Positions 10,411 to 21,384 of a stretch of 64,000 nucleotides of DNA are shown in pieces (position 1 is the first letter of the stretch; each line of letters begins with the position of its first letter). This DNA is from Dipteris shenzhenensis (taxonomy: Eukaryota > Polypodiophyta > Polypodiopsida > Gleicheniales). Under the pieces are notes generated by a model. The model did no database searches, was not told the DNA's origin, and worked only from the letters and a program-made list of their open reading frames with translations. The DNA is taken from NCBI GenBank assembly GCA_047967505.1, contig CM106539.1; one strand, given 5' to 3'. The position numbers and the translations under genes are program-made.

Positions 10411-12709
10411 TACTTTTCCTTTTTCCTCTTGACCAAACTAATTATTTTTTTTGCCCTTTATATTCCTTTGAAATTCCTTTAAAACTGCCTTTCCCCCTTT
10501 CTCTCTCTCTAGAATTTTTTCCTCACTCTCTCTTTACCATTCTCTCCCCTCTCTATCTCCTAAATTTCCCCCCTAGAACCTCCCAATTTGTCCCACTCTA
10601 CCACCTCTTTATTTTTCACAGGTTTCTCCTAATCGTTTCTATTATCCCTATCCCTAAGTTCCCTTATTTTCTCTCTCCTAATTTTCTCTAATCTTTCCTA
10701 ATTTGCCCCATTTTTTCCTATTTTCTGCCCAATTTCATCTTTATTTTCCCTACTTTTTCTAATTTTCTCCTAATTTTTTATATTTTGCCTAACCCCCCCC
10801 TTTTTTCCTAGTTTTATTTTCCTTAAATTTTCCTATTTATCCCCTATTTTTCCCTAATTTCTTCTTAAGATTTCCTCTTTTCTCTACATTTGTTCTATGT
10901 ATCTAGTTTCCTCATAAATTTTCTCCTAAGTTCTTAAATTTTCTCCTAGTTTCTAATTTTCTTGTAATTTTTCTCTTATTCTCTATTTTGTTTTTATTTT
11001 TCTCAAAATTATCATCGAGAAACTATCCACTATTTCTTATAACTATATTTCTTTATATTTTTATTAACTCTTCCTTTAATTTCCTAAGCCTTCCTTTTTT
11101 CTTCGTTTTTTCTTTTCTTTAATTTTTATCCCTTGATTATTCTAATTTTAAGATTTTATCCCAAACCTACCTATACCCACACACAAACTCTCTAACGAGC
11201 CCTAATCACGCTAACTACACCTCTACTACCCCTTAAAACTGCCAACCCCTTGGGGCCTTAACTAATTCACTTCGACTATTCCCCTTCCCCAACATTAGCA
11301 AGTGTCGGCCTGATTCCCCGCTCCCTGAACCATTCCTCTCCCTATTCAAACCCAGCTGCTACTGATTACCTCCTATTTAATTATGCCCTCCCTTCCCTAT
11401 CTAGTAAGCTTCATTGTTCGCTACACTGCCTTGCTGTTCTTGCCCGTGCCACCTCCATGTCTTGTACTTTCGCCTCCTATAGGTTGCTTCAGGATCCATT
11501 GTTCCTACAAAGTTTGCCGGTGAGCAAACAAATGCCGTGACCCAGTGGCTCTACCTTTGGCTTTGTGCCCTGAACCTCCTGTCACCCTTTTCAAACTATG
11601 TGCCATTACTACTACTATGATCAATGTGCTCTTTACAACTTTGTTGCCCACGACTTTTCTACTCACAGCTCCTTCATCGACTCTTTTTCCACTCAATCAA
11701 ATTCATTAACTATGTACTCAATCATAGGTTTTGTTTCATCTTCCATCTTATTTTTCATTAAACTCTTCCCCCCCCCCCCCCCCCCCCCCCTTTTTTCCCT
11801 TAATTCCCTTTTCTCCCCTATTTGTTTCAACCCCCTCATCTTACACAATTTCCCCTCTCACTCTTCATTAACCCTCTCACTTTTTCAAAATTCTTAATTT
11901 TTCAAATTCTCAAAATTGTTTTTTAATCCTTTCTCATTATTTCCTCTTAAATCTCACCCCCAAACTTATGCTTTTCATTTATTCCTTTTTAGTCCCCGTT
12001 CCTTTAGTCCTTTTTTTGAAAGAACGTCGTCCATTAGATTGGAAACCTATGGTTTTTTCCCCTCCCTAATTTTGCCCCCTACTAAGCTAAGTTCATATAT
12101 TTTTCTAAAGTTCACTCCCCCCCTTTTATCTCTTGTATTTTCTTTCCATAATTTTCTCTTTACTACTTACCCCCCTCTTAATTTGAACTTATCTATCCTT
12201 TATTTTCAAACTCTCAATTTAAGAAAATTATTTCCCCTTAAGTTCTCTCCAACCTCACCCCCTAAACTTATCTTATTCATTTATTCCTTTTTATTAGTTC
12301 TCTTTGCATTAGACTAAAACCTATAAGCCCTCTATTTTCCGCTTCTAAGCTAAGTTTGCTTATGTCTCTAATGTTATCTACCCCCCTAGCTCCCCTCTTC
12401 CCTTCCTTTATACATCACTAACTTGTCAATATTTTTATCATCTCTCCTCATCTTTTCTATTTCTCATTTATTTAACCTATTTTTTGTATAGTATGTAATA
12501 ATTCTTTTCCCTCTATGATCTTAAAACTCTTTTTCATTATTCTTCCACCATTATTTCTTCCCACCTCATTTTTTCCACTTTCTTCCTACAAGAGTGCCAA
12601 ATATACCCTCTATCATCTCTAAGTGCAAAACTCACTCTTAGTTACTCCAATCTACTTGATTTTCATAGGATTAAAACTTGCTTGATTTGTGGTTAAGAGT
12701 TAATTTTTT
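10411..12709 (+). mobile_element. Pyrimidine-rich unit 2 (possible internal region of a non-autonomous LTR element)
   Basis: About 2.2 kb of C/T-rich plus strand, including a run of 23 C at 11768-11790. The frames that stay open here (for example 11598-11897 and 11916-12317) are low-complexity by-products of composition. Like unit 1 it ends at the GATAACAAGGGAGG plus TGTT junction. Two such units in a row suggest a tandem LTR element made by LTR recombination, which is an inference. Confidence 0.4.
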
Positions 12710-12865
12710 TGTGACCCCGATAACAAGGGAGGGGTGTTTATGACACCTATCTTCCCAACTAAGGCTTAAGCAAGTTCTTACCATGTTTTTCTTATTTGAT
12801 GGTGATAGTAGGTAGGTAGATTCCCCTCTTCAATAAAAATGATGCTGCCAACAAATTCTCAAAGA
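12710..12865 (+). repeat. Repeat junction copy 2: polypurine tract plus LTR-like start
   Basis: GTGACCCCGATAACAAGGGA is again followed by TGTT (at 12735) and ATGACACCTATCTTCCCAAC. It matches 9550-9710 over about 150 bp with substitutions and small indels. Distance between the two TGTT starts is 3,159 bp. Confidence 0.6.
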
Positions 12866-13029
12866 TTGACTTCTCACATTTCCTTTTTTTATACAAAATG
12901 TTCACCCTCTAGTGATGCTACTTCATTCATAGTGGATTTTCTATTTATTTTAAAGTTTCTCATTAAACATTTCTCATTCCTACTTTAAATTGTCTTCTCT
13001 TCACTATGGAAAGGGGTGTTGCAATGTCT

Positions 13030-13064
<35 letters not shown>

Positions 13065-14525
13065 CTAGATTCTGGTGCACCTTACCAAACAGGCTAAATG
13101 TTAGAGCTATGGATTGCAAAACCCAAAAAATCAAAATGTCACAAGAATTCCATTTATGAGTATGCTCTTTGTAACCTTTGTGCTTTCTCCATAAGGTTTC
13201 AACATGGTCATTACTTCCATTGGATGTAATGTAAAATAGGAGTTACAAATATCATTGCCACTTTTTTAAATATCGTTGAGCTATCCGTGATGTTTTGGGA
13301 GAAACAAAGTGTCAAAACAAAAGTATTGGTTGACAAGTTTATGATCTCTATCTAGTTCTCTTCAAAAGATTGGTGTTGATTTGAACCATAGATGTCTATT
13401 CATGTGATTGCACACATTGTTGGACTATTTTTATAAAGAAATCACCTCCACATTGTTGGACTCTATTATTATGAAGAAATTAATATCTTCTTAAAAGATT
13501 TAATAGTTTTTTGCTAAGAGTCTTTTCAAGGCTAGTCAAGGTATTTAGTAATGGTAACCAATTGATTCTTCACATGCAAATGTGACAAAGAAGTATTGCT
13601 AGCAAATCATGGCATACAAATATTTTTGGAAATGTTGTGGACGATCGTACAATAAATTTCATTTTCATTTATATTACTATGGACTAACAAATCAATCAAA
13701 GATTCTTCATGGTGTTCAGGTACACATTTTTTCCAACAACACATCTAGCCTCTTAAAACTTCCTTTGTTTTGTTGTGTGTTCTTGATAAATGGAAAAAGG
13801 GTAACTCGAGCTCTTAGAAATCATTCTTTGTTCTTCTTGGTATAATCTTTATCAATCAAAGAGTGCTCTCATTTGTTCCTCTTTGTATAATTTGATGTTT
13901 ATCAAATGATAAAGTGCTCTCATGACAAGATTAGGTGGAACATTATCAATTTTGTGTGGATTTGTATATCTACTTTCCTTTTCTAGCAATTTTTATTGTC
14001 ATAATGTCATATATTTTTCATGGAAAGGTTGTTTTTTATTGTCTAAGTTTGTTATTAAATTTGCGATGGTGTCTTTAAAAAAACATTGTCTATAATGTAG
14101 GTGTTGATGTATTTGATTGAGTTGTACTATTGGTGTGATAAAATTTCTATGGATAGCATTATGGATATGCAAGAAGAAATTTCCCATGGTCAATTTGACT
14201 TTAATATATATGTATACCTATGTGAACATATTCTGACTTTGTTGTGCCTACCTATGTGTTTATTGCCTCTTACCAATGAAAGCACGTTCCCCGCTCTAGA
14301 ATATTGTAGTTGCATTGAGTTTCCTAAGAGAATTATCCTATGAGATGTCCATGAAGCCCCACATCTCATAGAAGAATTTGTGTAGAAAACCCAATGCACC
14401 GATAGTACTCCAGATGGGGGACCAAGCTCTCACCGGTATTTTGAACATTGGAATTTCTGTATATAAGCATATCTCCCCATGCTTAATTTTTTAGGTTACC
14501 AACATGCGTACGTGCATGCACGCGT

Positions 14526-14560
<35 letters not shown>

Positions 14561-14923
14561 GGGACCTTTGTTTTCTAGGAATATGTCTCGACTTAGTATC
14601 CAATGTAATTCTTCGGTAATGTCATATATCAATAGAGAACCAAAAAATGGGTGGTTGGTAAGAAGTTTGCATATTATATATATTTATTCATGTGGGGAGT
14701 CAATTTCTTTTGGAGAGATTGTATTGATGCATGTTTATGCATTTAAACTTTTGGTGCCAATTTTAGATCTGGTATGCATGATGGATGCATGATGCTACTA
14801 CATGACATTTGCAAATCTTAGGAGAGTAGCGTCAAGAGGCTTAAAATTGTGACTCAAAATGTGGTTTTATTACATTATCATAACAACTATATGTACAAAG
14901 AAATTGTATTCTTTTATAATTTT
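12866..14923. other. Non-coding region with two (AC)n runs
   Basis: AC runs lie at 13033-13063 and 14527-14557, the latter after alternating GCGTGC/GCATGC sequence. The open frames (13609-13845, 14101-14343) have no recognisable domain. I see no gene. Confidence 0.5.
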
Positions 14924-15700
14924 CTAATTTATGAATCTTAGGGCAAGATTCATGTCTTCAATAGGCCGCATATCCCTCTCCCCATCACAACCAAACACTT
15001 TAAGTTCTTCCACAACATGCTCAAGTGTAAGCCTCTTTGATGGGTTGTCTGCCATCATCCTTGCACTTGTGCATTTTTTGATTAAACCTATAAGTGACTT
15101 GTCAATGGCCATTTCCTTAATAATCCAACCAAGGGAAAAAGTATCTAAAGCTAGACTATATCTCCCTCTTCTTTCAAAAACTTGTAGCTCTGCAAGCTAG
15201 TGCTTTTGAGCATGTTCGTTCTCACATTGCATAATCTATTGTTGTTGCCAATTAGCTGAATTTATGACCTCCCTCCACTTCAATTTTCTAAAGGAATTTC
15301 TATGCTCCTTTGTGATATCTTGTGTCATGCCCCAATTAACAATTCCAACATGGGACTACACCATTTGGAATGAAATTGAGCAATGATGTTTCCAAGGTGC
15401 AAGTCTCTGTGGAACCATTGCACCTAATGCAGACATGCTAGTCCTTGCAGGAGAGCATGGATGAGATGGTAGACATCCATTTAAAAAATATTCTATTCTT
15501 TTATGCAGATCTCCTAATCCATAATAGCATCCTCAAGGATTCCTTTATGTCTCTACTCCTCCCTTCAAGTGCAAATCAATGTACTTCCTGAAGGATCCTT
15601 CATTATGTGGAAATAGGAGATAAAATTGGGACAAGATCCCACCTTAAAGTATGGCATGATAGTCCACAGGCTCTACTTTGATTACTGCAAGGACCCTCAA
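14924..15700 (-). pseudogene. Protein kinase domain pseudogene
   Basis: On the minus strand the conserved kinase blocks occur in the right order but in changing frames. The alpha-E helix LLQGLACLH is followed by a stop and the catalytic loop HRDLHLGNII (about 15400). Next comes GIVNWGMTQDI, where the DFG site reads NWG. Then comes GRYSLALDTFSLGWIIKEM (about 15155-15100), matching the subdomain VIII-IX region. The C-lobe end PSKRLTLEHVVEEL lies near 15030. Stops and at least two frameshifts make it non-functional. It would have phosphorylated proteins, but family and substrate cannot be told. It is the clearest non-transposon coding relic here. No introns are visible in the stretch read, which could mean a processed copy or a single-exon gene. 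Confidence 0.7.
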
Positions 15701-16007
15701 GAGAATTAGGTGCACTACTTGCATGTGGCCCCCTCTCTTTGTGCTTCTTGTCTATGCATACCAATATCGCCTATCCTCTCTTCATGAAGGATCTTTTTCT
15801 CCATGAGAGTGCAATCAAAAGTCACATTGTCAATGCAACTAGCTCAAGGTTGTTACCTTTGTGTAGTACCTCCATGCACCCTACCTCTCAAAACTACAGT
15901 GCCTTCCTCCCCTACTTGCCAAACTCATTCCTCTGCAATTCCAAATATCAAGGATTCTCTCTTCTCCCGTATCTCAGTCCCACAGTACCTTTTGTATGAT
16001 TGGATGG

Positions 16008-16301
16008 CTAGTTTGTTTTTCTCATCCTGCATTCTATTTTATGGTAACATCTTTGTTTCACTAAGATCCATGGCAAGTGAGGATCTTTAAAACTTATTTC
16101 ATTCAACCACTCTATGACATTGTTTATTCTGGAATAAATCCAAAGAAATGCATCTATTGACTCCCAATCCCGCATACCAATCAAGTCACAATTGAGGGCA
16201 TCTTGTTTAAGCATTGTTTTTGCATCATGTAAAATCTTTATCTTGAAATTCCATAGTATGTCTGTGCTTTCTAGTATGGCTTGCATCTCTCTCACCTGCA
16301 A
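16008..16301 (-). pseudogene. Unidentified open segment upstream of the kinase relic
   Basis: A 97-codon open frame on the same strand, 5' of the kinase relic, with helical, charged sequence (for example MRDWESIDAFLWIYSRI). Between it and the kinase relic there are short coding-like pieces in shifting frames. It may be the N-terminal part of the same decayed gene. No domain is recognised. Confidence 0.3.
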
Positions 16302-16597
16302 GCTTTTTATTTTCTTAAAAACTTTATCTCTAAAGATTTAGCTAACATCCTTGTTCTACTTCATTGTTTACCCATGCTTCCAATCATTAGGAAAAAAGAG
16401 ACTCAATTTGGGGCCCTGTAAGAAATTCATAATTTATTCTTTTTTCTTTCCTCCCAAATATGCAAAAATGGATCTACATTTAAGGACCCTATAAGATTCT
16501 CTCTTTAAAGTAGATTTTTCCCCATTCCTGACTCATGCTAGCAAATACATTCCATGTCAGGACCCCATACTTAACCTTTTAGTACCTTTGATTTATT

Positions 16598-19330
16598 TTT
16601 TTTGGGCAGAAAATTTTTTTGTTATATTAGGATATCATCATCATCATAAGTATTTACATGTTCTTTGGCAAAGAACAACCAGCCCCCATGGAGAGAGTTT
16701 CATCAAAACATTTCTGAGTAAAACATAAACAGTAGCAACAAAATCAAAAGAGAGAGAATAGGAGTCCTCAGTGTCATCTGTATTATCATCATTGAAGTAA
16801 TCAAAGTAACTGAAACTCTTTGAATCTTCAGAGCTATCAGTGGCATCTGCCTGGGCTTCATAAGGTGAGTCAGATTCCTTTTTGACCTTTGTGGAGGGTA
16901 CCTGATTAAGAAACTCAGTGATCTCAGTAGGGACTTCAAAGGGTGTGGAATTATCAATCCCAAAGCAGCTTTGAGTGTGTTCTTGTACGTCAGCATTGAA
17001 GATGGCAACCTCTGCTTGGAAAGTGTGGATCGATTCTATGATTTTCTTCTGGTCTTGTTCAGCCAGTTAACAAACAGTAAGTCAGCTTGCAAAATAACTT
17101 GGTTAAACTGAAGATTGTTCCTGGTTACCCATATAAACCAAAGTGCATGTGCTCTCAGGGGTGACTAGGTGTCTTGTTTTGTCCTTGAAGAGTCTCCAAG
17201 CAAGATGGCCTTCTAATTCACTGGCTTCCCTATCTCTAGTTAGACTATTTTCCATACCTTTCTGGCCATTGGACAAGCCACAAAGAGATGGAAGATATCT
17301 TCATTAGTAGAGGGACAATTCATACATTTACCATTACCCTTCCCAATCCTGAGTCCTCTGATATTGGTCCACACAACTTTATGCAATATGAGCCACATCA
17401 AGGCAGATAGTTTGTCTGGAATTGAAGGAGACCAGATGGCACAGAATCTGAATTTCCATTTCTCTTTGGAGTCATGAAGTTTCCAACTGTCATTTAGAGC
17501 CCTACAGAGATCACCCATGTCCCTGCTTGGTGTGGGTATGGGGAAGAAAGAGGAACTTCCATCCAATTGAACTCCCTACTATACACAAGGAAAGATCCCC
17601 CCTTCCATTGTTGGCTACCACTCCAAAGTTGTAATCTACTCATAACAAGTGACTAGCTTTTGTTGTTTATATTGAACTCTCTCCTAATCTCTACCCAAGT
17701 TTTTTACCTTAGTTCTTATCTGCTCCACAACTCTGCCCCCAGCTTTGCAAACCCTTTTTAAATAGAAGAGCTACCTTGGCTATCTCTTCATAAGAAAGAA
17801 CAGCTTCTTTGAAAATAACAGAAATCCAAATTGAGTCCAAGGTCATAAAGGCACCTTTACCTGAAAAGTCAATTTAGCTTTTAATCCCTTCAAAATCTGT
17901 CCAAAGAGAGACCCAAAGCTGGCTGCCTTTAGGTTTGCAGGGTTCTAGGTTACAAATAGCTGATAGTATGGGGTAGTTTTTCCACTTGAGAACTCTGAGG
18001 GGTCTTGGGGAGCTGACATTCCTAAGGAGAAGTTGAGCGCAAGCTTCAATAGGGTTTAGGATTGCCTTTAAAATCTAGGTTGAGGAGAGTTTTGGAGCAA
18101 CATGTTCTATGTCAATAACTCCTAATCCACCCTCCTGCTTGAGTTTAATACAGAAGTCCCACTTGACCTTGGGTATCTTGCCTCCCCACAGAAAAGATCT
18201 ACAAATTTTTATGAATCTATTAATTCCAGCTTTGGAGGGGGACCAAGCTGTGAGGTAGAAGATAACAATAGGATAAATGCAATGGTTAAGAACAGTTCTT
18301 CTTCCTACCAGACTAGCCTGAAATCCTCTCCATTTCTCCATCTTGTTTTGGAATCAGTCCCACCTTTGCTTGAGGGAAATATCAAACCCCATGGGGATAT
18401 GCAGTAGCCTAAAGACTGAGCAATGCTTGACCCTCTGGTATCCCATCCCTTCCAACACTTGATGTTAAATTAAATCACCTTTGAGAGTTGCATATCCAGT
18501 TTTTGAGTGATTGATTTTGGACCCAGAGGCTTTGCAAAAAATATCTAAAGACTCCATGGCCACCTTGATACATTGTGACTCATTCTTGAGGGTTAAGTTT
18601 GTATCATCAGCAAACTGTTGATAGATAAGGTGCTTGCCTAAGGGTAGCTCACTACTTTTGAACTTGTTTTCTTGGCTTTGTTGATGGAGAAGCCATCCCA
18701 GGGAGTCTGCTGTAATTGCAAAGAGTAAAGGGGCAATAGGGCACCCCTGCCTTATAGATCTTTTAAGCTCAAATGGTTGGCTCATGATCCCATTAACACA
18801 AATATTTGCTGTAGCATTTGTGAGGAGGAGTTTGATAAAAGAAATGTAAAGGGGGCCAAGTCCCATATCACCCAGAGCTTGGATGATGAAATCCCATTTA
18901 AGTCTATCATAAGCCTTGTCAACCTTTAAGAAGAATATGTCCTATTTTGTTTCTCTGGCATACTCACATCCCTCCCAAATGTTGATGATAGCTTCAAGTA
19001 AATGACTGCCTTTATGAAGCCTTTCTACTCTAGTAGGATCCACTTGGCCATTTTGTTTTTAATCCTCAAAGCTAGAGCTTTAGCAAAGATTTTATAGCTA
19101 CATTTGAGCATAGTAAGAGGTCTCCAGTTCCTTAGCTCAGTCTTATCTCCTTCTTTAGGAATAAGCTTTATAACACCACCATTGATATGTGTAGGTAGGA
19201 ACCCACTTTCAACACTTTCCTGCCATAAGAGAAGGAGGTATGGGCCAACAGTGGACCAGAATCTTTTGTAGAATTAAATTGGTAGTCCATTCTCACCTGG
19301 TGTTTTACCATCAGACAGTATCTTTAATTT
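16598..19330 (-). mobile_element. LINE, 3' half (RT to 3' end), 5' truncated
   Basis: Minus-strand reading gives RT fingers, palm and thumb, then a zf-RVT zinc finger, an acidic C-terminal tail and a 3' end. The 3' end runs ATAACAAAAAAATTTTCTGC, then CCCAAAAAAAATAAATC, like plant LINE tails. The 5' end breaks off at about 19330 inside ORF2, the usual 5' truncation. I could not identify target-site duplications. Confidence 0.82.
16650..19330 (-). pseudogene. LINE ORF2 reverse transcriptase, decayed
   Basis: This encoded the RT that copies LINE RNA at the nicked target. Motifs in order are SDGKTPGENGLPI (about 19320), DKTELRNWRPLTML (about 19140), the block with RQGCPIAPLLFAI (about 18740) and the catalytic FADD box (about 18610). 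After these come GRRTVLNHCIYPIVIFYL (18290), FLWGGKIPKVKWDFC (18180) and the zf-RVT finger CMNCPS...HLFVACP (17320-17260). The C-terminal tail is acidic and serine-rich (about 17040-16650) and stays open in a frame different from the 17008-16703 frame. Stops, including TAA after LPI and TAG after WILLE, and frameshifts make it inactive. Confidence 0.85.
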
Positions 19331-20083
19331 TCAAAACTTTGAAGTATCTACACAAAGGATTAACATTGAGGTATCGCAGTAAGTCCATTGTATAACACTT
19401 TGTTTTATAAAAAATTGATGAGGGTGGGAATCAATGGGACAACATTGCTCAAAAAAATGACAGCATAGTGTTTCCAAAGACTTGCTAGCCCTTTGTAATG
19501 CTCCATGGTGAAATAAGAATTTTACTTTATGTACCATCCAAATACGTGTAATCTCCTTTATTAATTGAATGTGTTCAAAATCTATTTAAGATGTGAAGCA
19601 AAGTGATTTATTTCTAGACTCAGACCATATTTCTTACAATGCCATTGAAGAACAATCCAACAAAAAGAGACTTTCCATCTCCATATTGATTTAGAAGAAT
19701 AGTGTGCACTTGCACAAAAATGACAAAAGGGTCCATAAGTAGGTGACATGCAAAGAGACAACATGAGGATAAACGGCTTACATCATATCAATTTATGGTG
19801 TGATGGAGGCATTTAGCTGAAATGTCCAATAAGAGAACCTACTTCTCCATTTTCTAATTTGACAACATTGTAAAAGCTAGTAAGGGACTACATGGATAAG
19901 TCATAACCCAATCTACTATTGTAGAAAAGTAGAACCACTTGTATCAACAAGAGATGGAGATAAAATTGTACTAGATAGTAGAAAGCTCTAGAATGAAAGA
20001 GCAAATAACACACGAAGACAAAGGAGAAGTTGAGGAAAAAGACACTCCATTGAGAGAGACTTAAAAATGGAAAATTCACAACA
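19331..20083. other. Non-coding spacer
   Basis: AT-rich DNA between the truncated LINE and the next coding relic. No repeat or coding signal is recognised. Confidence 0.45.
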
Positions 20084-20709
20084 TTGCATAATTTAAAGAT
20101 GGCAATGGGAATGCAAGCAGAGTTAAAGAAGCAGTGTAAGTTTTCTTTTGCTTTTTCTATTTTGAATGAACACAAAGAAAATTATCACTCAATGATAATA
20201 ATGATTGAGCATAGAAAAAATCTTGTGTGTGCTTGCTGTAGGAAGATCCTAGAGTCTCAAAAGGAGAATGCTGATCCTAATGCCTGCTCTAGTAAAACAA
20301 ATGAAGGTGTCAACTACTATTGCAAAAAGCATGCTAGAGAATAAAATTTTAGAACAATCAAATACACAGTTGTGCAACAATTTGTAGATAGCAACAAAGT
20401 TGATCTAAACATAATCCAAGAGGCACTTGGTGAGAAGGGAGTGAGAAGGAAAGGTTACACCTCTATTTTCAAAGAAATTTCATCAACCTTGAAAGACAAG
20501 AGGATAAAACTTGTACTCTTACCAAAGGTGTGGCAAGCGGATGATAATATTGGACATTTTTTGCATATTAAAGGGGTGTAGGAAGGTGATAAGGGAAGCA
20601 CTGTGTATAGTCATTGGAACAATATCTTTGTCAATCTTGAACAAGTACAAAGGAGAATGATTGAATTTTATGGTGTCACATTTGAAGAGTTCCAAGGACA
20701 TCTCTGACC
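20084..20709 (+). pseudogene. Unidentified coding relic with two in-frame stops
   Basis: One plus-strand frame reads through 626 bases with only two stops, TAA at 20342-20344 and TAG at 20579-20581. The three parts therefore belong together. The first contains two possible metal-binding pairs, CACC and YYCKKH. The second is lysine-rich with SSTLKDKRIKLVLLPKVW, and the last has WNNIFVNLEQVQRRMIEFYG. I do not recognise the family. Length and even codon-like sequence argue for a former gene or transposon protein. Confidence 0.45.
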
Positions 20710-20812
20710 TTAGTGCCACAAAGTCCAGTGCAGAATCTTCCTCTCTCTCCTTGTCTAGGTTGATCCCCTCCTATTTGTCTTGCTCTTGGGACTCTCAATA
20801 CTAAGGGTCCTA

Positions 20813-20976
20813 TGCTACTTCCTCCTTCTCTTGCATCTCCTCTTCATTTTGATCTTGAGCATTTGGATTCCAAGGTTTCTCTGTTGCTTCCTCCTCCTCT
20901 TACATCTTCTCTTCATCTTATTCTTGGGCTTCTTGATTCTAGGGTTTCTCTACTAATTCCTCATCCTCCTGCATCT
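20813..20976 (-). repeat. 69 bp tandem repeat, about 2.4 copies
   Basis: Copies start at 20813, 20882 and 20951, exactly 69 bp apart, and a more degenerate one may precede at about 20744. On the minus strand the units would encode glutamate-rich peptide, so this may be a relic of an acidic repeat protein. Confidence 0.75.
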
Positions 20977-21154
20977 CCAAGCTTTGGTCAGTGATAATTT
21001 TGTAAAAGTTAAGGTACATTACAAAGGACAAACTCTCCTCTAGAAGTCTACACTTTGTATTGTGTCTATTGCACTTTTTCTTAATATGCTATGGGAAGAG
21101 CTCATATCTTTAATTAATGGAGTTCTTGGACTTCTCAGCTATCACTATAATGAA

Positions 21155-21159
21155 CATGT
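21155..21159. repeat. Target-site duplication CATGT (left)
   Basis: CATGT directly abuts the left LTR and is repeated at 27063-27067 just outside the right LTR. Confidence 0.92.
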
Positions 21160-21330
21160 TGATAGTGCTCTCAACGGAAGCAAGAACGGAAGAAGGAGAG
21201 AGAGAGACAGAGAGCCACACAAGTTTTGGTGGGTGCAGAACCACCCTAATCTTCTTTTTCATTCATTTATATGTGTGTTTGAGTATTGTACATAACCGGG
21301 GTTAAGGCACAGTGACCTTTAACCCCCACA
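21160..21330 (-). repeat. 3' LTR of the copia element
   Basis: 171 bp, plus-strand ends TGATAG and CCCCACA. It contains a (GA)n tract and the ATTTATA complement of a TATA box. It is near identical to 26890-27062. Confidence 0.95.
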
Positions 21331-21343
21331 ACCTCCCACTTAA
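21331..21343 (-). promoter_or_regulatory. Polypurine tract
   Basis: Minus strand TTAAGTGGGAGGT directly before the 3' LTR, the expected primer for plus-strand DNA synthesis. Confidence 0.8.
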
Positions 21344-21384
21344 AGGACAATATGCCTTTAAGAGAGGAACAACTAGTGAGCATA

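Noticed and set aside
11598-12317. Two plus-strand frames of 99 and 133 codons
   Set aside because: They are rich in F, S, P and L from a C/T-rich tract with poly-C. No domain is seen, and they are typical by-products of composition.
16703-17008. Minus-strand 101-codon hydrophobic frame
   Set aside because: The neighbouring minus-strand frame is an acidic, open continuation of LINE ORF2, so this is its shadow.
16590-19335. Target-site duplication for the LINE 3' half
   Set aside because: Short AT-rich matches can be found at both ends, but none is convincing because the 5' break point is not sharp.
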